Of a stretch of 64,000 nt of DNA, positions 47,701-56,700 are shown in pieces. Under the pieces are notes generated by a model. The model worked only from the letters and a program-made list of their open reading frames with translations, did not search any database and was not told the origin of the DNA. Both the position numbers and the translations under genes were made by a program. The first letter of the stretch is position 1; every line of letters begins with the position of its first letter. Source of the stretch: Maridesulfovibrio frigidus DSM 17176 (lineage in GTDB: Bacteria; Desulfobacterota; Desulfovibrionia; Desulfovibrionales; Desulfovibrionaceae); NCBI RefSeq assembly GCF_000711735.1, contig NZ_JONL01000009.1, positions 20,712 through 84,711 of the forward strand, in the 5' to 3' direction.

Positions 47701-50700
47701 TTGGAGGAGCAACATAAAATCCGCTTGCGGGTCTATTAACGCCACTGGTGGCAGTGACATCGATATCAACAAGATCGTCTGCTACCAACCAGCCGCCTAC
47801 GTGGAGTTGTTCGTCAGCCTGAACAATGACTTCCTTAGCTGTTACACCTGAATCAGGAGTACCAAGCGGATCATGAAAGTTCTGTGAGTTGATAGATACA
47901 TTGTAACCGTGAAGTTCTACGGTATTTCCAGTTCCCTGCACATTACCCATTACAACGAGTTCATCTGATAGAAACACGGTGTGATCACGCAGGATTGCAT
48001 CTTCGCTGCGCGGAGTTCCGGTCATCTTCACTTCCGTAGGAGTGTAGATATCACCGATAGTCATAGTGTTATCTGCGTTACGACGCCCAATGGTTACGAG
48101 ATTGAACCCGTCTGCCAGAGCCGCGAAGTCGCGCAATCCCATATTTAATGAAGTAGTGTGGGTGCTGTTCAGTGTTTCGCCACCACCGATGGACTCGGCA
48201 GCGGTTCCTAGCAGATAATCCCAAGCCAATGAGTCGGCCTGAATGGTCAAATCACCCGAAGAAATAATCATATCTTCACCGGAAACGAAATCAACATCGT
48301 CAACGGTCAGCGTTATATTTGCGCCTTCTAAAATGGTGTGAATGTCACCGGACTCGAGAGTGAGCAACCCGTCAGTAGACTTCTGGGTCAGCAACAGATT
48401 GCCGTTACCGACTTCAATACCGTAGTCACTGCGGCCAGCCTGAATATCACTCAACCACTGCACGGAAGCTGCGTTATCCCAATCCAACTTGGATTCCCAG
48501 CGATCTTCGCCGTTGGCGGGATCAACATGCAATCCGGGATTCTCGTCACCGCTTAAAGTGCGCTGAACAATAATGTTCAGATCATCAGTTTCAGTGATGA
48601 CAATATCACCCGAACCGATTTCAGAAGTAAGTGCGGTGAGCTCCATAACTGTGGTCAAAAGCGGTGCGGAAGTTGCCCCGATTCCATCCTTCGCCCGCAG
48701 TTGGAGATAACTTGCAGCTGCAATAATCTCAGATCCGTTGCCGTTAATGATGGCCCCATCTGCACTGACCATGCGAACCCAGCCACTGCCATCGCCCGCA
48801 AAATCAGTTCCTGCGGAAACCAGTACATCGGCATTTAAAGTAATATCAGCCCCGTCACCGTAACTGCGCAGATCCACATAGCCGCTGGAAGTGGCGGTGA
48901 GTCGTTCCGTCACATCTATGAAGTCAATGGAATCGAGGATTACATGTCCTGCCTTGATTTCACTGCGCATGTCGATGTTCTGCCCGATAACTCTGAATCC
49001 GGTAGTACCGATATCGGAAACATTATCAGCTTCAGCGGTATCATAAACAACACCGCCTCCGAAAGATTCAATCTCGCCACCATTAAAGTCTGCGCCGTCT
49101 CCGGCAAGGGTCAAACGGTCAAGACCGCTATCAAAATTTAGAACTTCACGGCCATTAGCAACCTGTCCGTTATACCCGACAGGACCGTTGTTCACGAACA
49201 GCGGAGTTTCGCGGGAAGTCTGAGTTACGATGACTTCGTCAAATGCGCCGCTGTTATCCTTGATGTTGATCGTTCCGGTTGCAAGAGTTGCTCCGGCACG
49301 TCCGGCGGTAACCTGATACTTATCATTACCACCCGTATCAACTATATCGGTAGTCCATTCGGTAAAGTCCTTAACCCGCACAACATCGTTGCCGGAACCA
49401 AGCTTCACATAATTGACCTTACCGCTACTGAGGCGGAACTCGCCGCCATCAGTATTGATGCCACTAACTCCGTTCCTACCGATGGACATATCCAGTCCGG
49501 TAGTCATGGATGAAAAATCAAGAGCTACATCGCCGACGTTATCTGAATATCGGTCGGAACCGAAATCATCGCCGAACACATAGGTATCATTACCTGCACC
49601 GCCCTCAAGAACATCGTCTCCGGTGCCACCATCAAGGGAGTCACTACCAGTCCCGCCGAAGAGCCTGTCGTTACCGGCCCCGCCGCGCAGGAAATCGTTA
49701 CCACCTAGTGCGGTAAGCTTATCATCACCAGTTCCGCCCTCGAGTGTGGATGTAGCTGTTCCGCTCACAACGGTGATGGTATCATCACCCGCGTCACCGA
49801 AAGCAGATCCGCCTCCAGAGCCGATTAGGATGGTATCGTCACCTGCCCCGCCGCGCACATTCATGGAAACATCAGTTAGCAGAGTTGCATCTAGAAAGTC
49901 ATCGCCTTCGCCCATATCAACTACGACATCGGTTACGCCGGTAAACGTCTGATACCAGTTGTCGAACTCAACATTAACAGTACCACTATCACCGCTGAGC
50001 CAGAACTGTTCACCGCTGTCCTTGGTGTCAAAATATTCACGGAGTCCTGCGTCAGTTCCTGCATTAAGATGCAAGGTGGAACCTTCCATATGGCCAAGAT
50101 CAGGCTTCACGTTAGGAGCGTCGATAGAAATTTCAAACAAAGTGGTCTCAAAAAGCTCAATATCGACGACGGTCTTAGTTCCTACCACAGGAATCTTGAC
50201 CTTTACATAAGCTCCGGCAGAAGCGACTGCTCCCGCAGTGGTATTAAAAAGAGCCTCTGGGCCGCCGTAGTCGACCATGGTGAGAATTTCAGACATACGA
50301 ATCTTACCGTCAGCTTCCCAGTCCACGTCGGTAACATACCCGTCAGCATCCTTAGTCAGGGTCGAGCGGGCAATATCCTGCAAATCAAAATCAGCAAAGA
50401 AAGTAATCGTACCGACGAGTCCGGCCTTTACGATTCCGGCACTAACTCCAGCCTCAATCCCGACATCAAGATCAAAGGACAGTTCCGGCTTCTCCTCTCC
50501 ACCAGTTCCCGGCACAATAGAGCCATCGGCAAATTCTGGCAGGGTAACATCGGAAACATAGAACCCGTCAAAGGCATCCAAAGCATCTCCGGTCTGAAGA
50601 GACTTCTTGATACCGGCAGTATCATATCCAAAAGCTAAATCAGCAGTGGCGGTCAATCCGCCAATAGCCATGATCCCGAAATCTGCCGGTCCGAGCTTAA

Positions 50701-53700
50701 GCCCGGCAATAGGAACACGGAAAGAAGCCTCAGCAACCAAAAGCGGCATTTCATAAGTGAAAAGAGTGGCATCCCCTCCGGTGAGAACATTCATCCAGTT
50801 AGAGATGTCGGTGACATATTCAAGAGACTTAAAGCCTGATCTAGCTGCGTCTCCGGCAGAACCGCTGCCTTGCGCCTTACCTTCAAGAGCTGAAACATTG
50901 GATTCAAGAGCTTCAGGCAGATCAACAAGACGTTGCACTACGGTAACATTGTCGGAACCTAGATTCAAAATGTCGCCGAGAATGATGACTCCGCCAGCTG
51001 CGGACCAACTGCGCACAGTATCCGGCATCTCCAACATGAAACGGGCTGCTTCAACAAAAGCCCAGTTAACAGCAGGCTTGTTCTCCAAAATCATGATGAT
51101 ATCGATGAGATCCATCACATTATTCACGCCAAGTGCATCAAGGCCGGAAATAGGTGTATAAAGGCCATCTACAATAGGCTTAATCGGAGTCAGAATATCC
51201 TCAATCTGCTCAGTTATGGGCAGCAAGAAATCATCCACAAGCGAATCAACGTCAACACCGAGGTTTTCGATATTGATAACCGGAGCTGTTGCGCCGTTTG
51301 CCAGTGTCCAGTCCCAATCAATGGTCAGATCACCCACCAGTTTAGGCATAGCTGCTACGCCGTCAACTTCCAGCACCACGCCGAGATTCAGCTCGCCATC
51401 AACAAAAAACTCGGGAACAAAAACCTTGCTGGCAGGCTGGGAAGAAATAAAATTATTGGTCATGCGACCGCGGGAATCACCCTTGAAATCTATGTCGAGT
51501 CCACCGTAAAGACCGCTAGCCTTGCCGCCGCCGATACCGTTATCGGTAAGAGTGGCCTTAAAAAAGGCGAGCTGTCCGGTCCCAACAAAAGGATCTACAG
51601 CGGTTGTGCTTGGATCTCCGTCAAGGAAGACGTTGACGTCAACTTCAAATTCAGGGTCGCTGCCGTTATCGGCAACCATGTAAAAGCCGTCAGTTCCACT
51701 GATTCCAGTACCGAAATCAAAGGACCAGTCAGCGTCAAGGCCGAAACCTCCGTCAATATCAAACTCAAACCCCGGCAGTTCGATATCCAGCGGAATGTCA
51801 ACACCAGTGGCCACAATGGAACCACCGAGCTGCATATCAAACTGTACTGCATCCACATTATCAGGCAGGTCACCGCCTGTGGTCCAGTCGCCAAGGCTGA
51901 CCTGATCAATGTCATACCAGCCGACCAGAACGTCATTGATATCTATAATGGCGTCTCCGGTAGAATCTTGAAGGATATCCAGACCTGACTCACCGAAAAC
52001 TTCGAAGTAGCTCATGCGCACAAGCTGAATCAGACCGCCTTCAATCGAAAGATCAGCTCGCAAATCAGCAAGCAGATCAATGCGGATATCACCTAAGAAT
52101 CCGCTGAAATCGCCTAGAACATCACCGATAATGGGCAGGTCTACAGTAAAGCTATTCAGGAAAATATCCTGCAACGCACCTAGGCTGAAATCTATGCCGT
52201 CAATGAAAAGTCCGGGATTCTGGAGAATAGACAGCAAGTTAAAATTTCCGCCCAATCCCTGAAAAAATCCGATAATATCCGGAGTATCAATACTAAGGGA
52301 AGGCAGATCCGGTGGATCAGGCAGGGTAAGCCCGTTAAGGAAATCACCGAAATCTATGTCCGGCAAAACTTCAATGTGCATGGGACTTGGCAGATCGAAT
52401 TCAAGACCCGCAAAATCCATACGCAAAGGCAAGTTGATATCCATATCACCTGCAACCACAGGGATTATGTTGAACTTAATATCCTCTGTTCCGAGATAAA
52501 AACGACCGTCATTTTCAGGCAGAGCATCCTTAATTTCCTGCGGCACTTCTGCACCGAGAGCATCAGGTGCAAGCTGATCCAGACGTACGGTGAGAGTTGC
52601 AAAATCATGGGTATCCACATCGCCATCACCGTCGATGACAACTGTTCCGCCCTCAACGCCAAGGGTCATAGGCCCAACTTCAAAATCCATGTCCATGTTA
52701 TTTCCGGCAACTCTAAAACCGAGTTGACCGTAAGTTCCACGGGCCTTGTCAGCAGAAACTGACTTTTCACGGGAAATCTGAATATCCACAAAAGCCGCTG
52801 TTGCTGCAGCGGTAACCGCATCAGCTGCGGTAGTACGTTCACCGACAAACAGTTCAATATCAATACTCAAATCAGTTTCAAGCTGGGCTTCAAGAGCCAA
52901 AAGAGCTCGCTGACGATCAGTGAGCAAGGATACGGCTTCGCTACCACCATCAATGGCGGAAACAACTACAGCCTGCAAATAGGTTACGGTTTCGCCGCCA
53001 GCCTCGGCTGCGTCAATGGCTGCCTGAAACTCAGCAAGAATGTTGGCATACATTCCGGCAGTAACTTCACTGGAATCTGCAACAAATGGAACACCGCTGA
53101 GGTCGGCTGAAGTAACCTGCTCAATACGTGTTTCATCATAATCATAAAGGAAAATTTCAGGTTCAAGACCGGAAGCAAACTGGATTCCGGCATCCACCTG
53201 CAATTCAAACATCCCTTCGAGAAGGATGTTAGCCGCGGCTCCTGCGCCGAGCTGATCGGAAAGCGTATCAATTCCATCAAGTCCAGGAATGGCTCCCCCG
53301 GCAAGATCCTGAAGCTGCTTGAGATCAACATTGAAAGTAACCAGCTTAGACATGACCTGACCGTAATCCATGTGCATGTTCAGCACATCACCGTCAAGGT
53401 AAAGAGAAAAAGCTTGATCCTGCTTGTCTAGAGAGTTGTTGTCGTTCAGGCCGAAAGCATCTTCAAAGATAGCTTCCGCCTGCTGGATGGAAGCAGCTGG
53501 ATTCTCAGCAGCAATCTCAAGCTGAGCTGCAAAGTCATCAACCACGCTGAACGCTTCCATGAGAGAAAAATTCAGAATGGGCAAAATAGCGGTATAAAGC
53601 TCACTGCTACCGAAAGCATCGCCTACAAAATCAATGCCCATGCGCACTGCCTTAACAATATCAAGAAAAGAGAGTTCCTGAAATGCAAACCCGTCACCCA

Positions 53701-56700
53701 GATCAGGAATGACAGTTATGGTGTCCGATGAAGTGGCCCCGCCATCAGCAACCAGCTTAGCAAGATCAAAAGATTCGGTAACGTCCTGCTCCACCTTTAC
53801 GGTAGTGCCGGGGCTTACGATATCCTGCACGTAGATGGCTATTTCAGCATCAGGTGCCAGCGGTAAATCGGAACCTACGCCGGGATCAATAGTCAGTGAC
53901 TTGATAGAAGCAGACCCACTACCCACAAGAGTCATGGTCAGAGAATCAAGGAACGTGCTACCGCGCATTTCAGTAGTTGTGAAACGAGTATCTCCGCCGG
54001 ACTTTTCAAGGGAACCGCTAGCTGTAGAAGTGGCCTGAATGGCTGATCCGCTACCTGCTCCCCCTGCTGTTATACCAATGAAACCTAGATTAGCAGTAAT
54101 TTCAGGATCACTGGCCGCAGCGTTCATGGTAGCATCAACGGTTACATCTTCAATACCAATCTGGAAACCTTCACTTAATACGTAATCTGAGCCTGCGAGA
54201 TCACCAGTTGCAGCTTCGGTAAGCTCCAGAGTTGTCCCATCAGTTACGCTGGCAACGGTGTAACTATTGCCGTCAATATCAAGGGAGTAGCCCACCATGG
54301 CAGCAGTAAAGCTGGCTCCGGCGGAAGTGAAAGTGGTGGAACCGTCAGTCAGTGCTCCGTCATTTCCAGTTGCAGTCAGACCATCAAGATCGAAGAAAAG
54401 ATTTAATCCACCCTCAACGGTAGCGCCGATAGTACCCTTGGCTGAAGTTTCAAGTCCTGCCAAATCACCCATGTCAAAATCAAAAGCGATATCGCTTTCA
54501 ATATCAGCAAGAGTATGGCTGAACTCTAACGGAACCGTGAACTTCTGCTCTGCCAGATCATAAGCAATTGAAAGCCCGCCGAGTACTCCGGAACTGTTCA
54601 CCGCAGTGACGAATTCCTGAACTGTCTGAATCTGTTCCTGAGCCATGTGAACCTTGAAATTCACATCGGCAATATCAGCACTAAACCCCTTGGACAGGGT
54701 TAGAGTGTCGCCATCTATGCCACGAATTTGACGTGTACCTAGACCTTCGAAAGTAACATACTGTTGTAAAAGATCGTCACTGAAAGTCTGCCCTGCCACG
54801 GTAAATTCAACAGAATCAGCAGTCAGTGAACCTGAAAGACCGTCAACCGAGACGACTAGAGAACGATTGAAATCAATCTTTGAGTATATCTCCTGGTTAA
54901 ACCCTTCAGCAAAATTAAAGACCTGATCAAGTGAGGATTCCATAAAAGGAATACTCTTGCCTAGTCCGTCCGAATTGCGGATGTCATCCAGCATGGTCAG
55001 AAAGTTGGGAAACATGAGAATCATGTCGCCGACAGAAACATCGGTGAAACCAGCAAATGGATCAAAATTTTCAGTGGTATAAGTAAAAGCGTCAGTTGAA
55101 GTCAGCGGCGTTCCTTCAATGATGATACGCGGTGTTCCAGCACCGGTAATTTCCGTGCCTGCAAGAGAGGCAAAAACAGGAAGGTTCACTGTCACGGTAT
55201 CAGTAGTGGTCGTATGCGCAAAATTGTCACTACCATCAGTAATGATGGAACCAGCAAGATTGATCACCGCAGTGGCTTCGGTTCCAACCTTACCAAGGCT
55301 AACTTCAAGAGGTCCGTAATTACCGGAAACAACGAGATCATTCACGCTGGCTGAAGCTGTGTAATCCATGGAATTGAGAGTAAAGTCAGCTTCGCCCATG
55401 TCCCAATCGACAGCAAAATCAAAATCAACTGAATTTGAAACATCAACATCAACAACCAGATCACTGTCCAGTACCAAACCTAACGTAGAGACCTCTTCCC
55501 CTAAATCAATAGTCACCGACTCAGTAGAAGAAAAAGTGTTGGCAAAACTTACTTCAAACCCTGAAGCAGTAATATCAATGTTCAGTGCACTGGGATCAAC
55601 ACTATCAAGAGTAGGAACCCAGTTGGTCTTCAAATAGTTGTACAGGCCAGTCATGGTGGGCACACCGTAAGTGGCTGTGTAGTCACCAAGAGGAATGGAG
55701 TCTACGCGAGTGTCCTGCTGATTCAAATAATGATCTATATAATCACCAAGTGCGAACATATCGTAGGAATCGAGCAAACTTTCAATGGAAATATTGGTGC
55801 CTGGAATCGTTTCAGCAAGCTTGCTGACGGATATGATATTTCCATCGTCATCGACAGAAGAAAGTAGGCTGTCACGCAAGGCATTGATGGAATCAGCCAT
55901 TGTTCCAAGCTGACTCTTCAAACCCGAAGTAAGCTCCATATCAAAATCGGAAACCGCAAGTATATCTGCGGAAGCAAATGTAATGGTTCGCTCAGTACCG
56001 GAAATATCAAAAGTCTCGTTAACGGACTTTCCAAGAGTGTTCGCCTTTACGTAAGCAGTCGCGCTGACAGCAGAACCTGAACCTGCACCAAATGAAAAGT
56101 TACCGCCGCCGACAAAGGCATACTTGGCCACGTCACCGGCATCTTCTGCGATAATCATGGCCATCCAGCCATCCACAAGGTCAGCTCCGGTTCCGATGGA
56201 GGAAGAAATGCTGCTACCGTCTACATAAAAGCTGGAATCAGCCCCGCTACCCTGTTGCTGGATAACGAAGTTACCAGACATATTCGCAAGTCCGGCGATA
56301 GAAAGAGTCATCGCCCCACTGAACTTGGAAGCGGTATCCGCCTGCATATTAAGAGTAGTAGAGCCTATGGTGCGATTAACTGCGCCGGAAATAGTATTAA
56401 ACTCATAAGTAACATTACCTGTCGCGGAAACATCAGCAACGCCGTTTACAGTGAGCATACCAGTCATAGTCCCAGCTGTGCCGCCGGAATCTGCAATATA
56501 AAGAGCACCGGAACCGTTAACCATAGATCCGGTTGCCCCTCCAGCACCAACAGAAATAGTCAGATCTGAAAAAAGTACATCAAAGCCGGAATCATCAGCG
56601 CTGCGCTTGAAAGTTAGTTCACCTTCAAGAGTCTGTCCGCCAATATCAAAACCACCAGTCACTACGACCTGATCTCCGGGAGCAGCTGTTGCAGCGAAAG

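Noticed and set aside
36429-56569. Dozens of plus-strand open frames of 60-195 codons across the giant gene
   Set aside because: They are shadows caused by the repetitive, Gly/Ser/Asp-rich codon pattern of the minus-strand gene; all lack ribosome-binding sites and family likeness.
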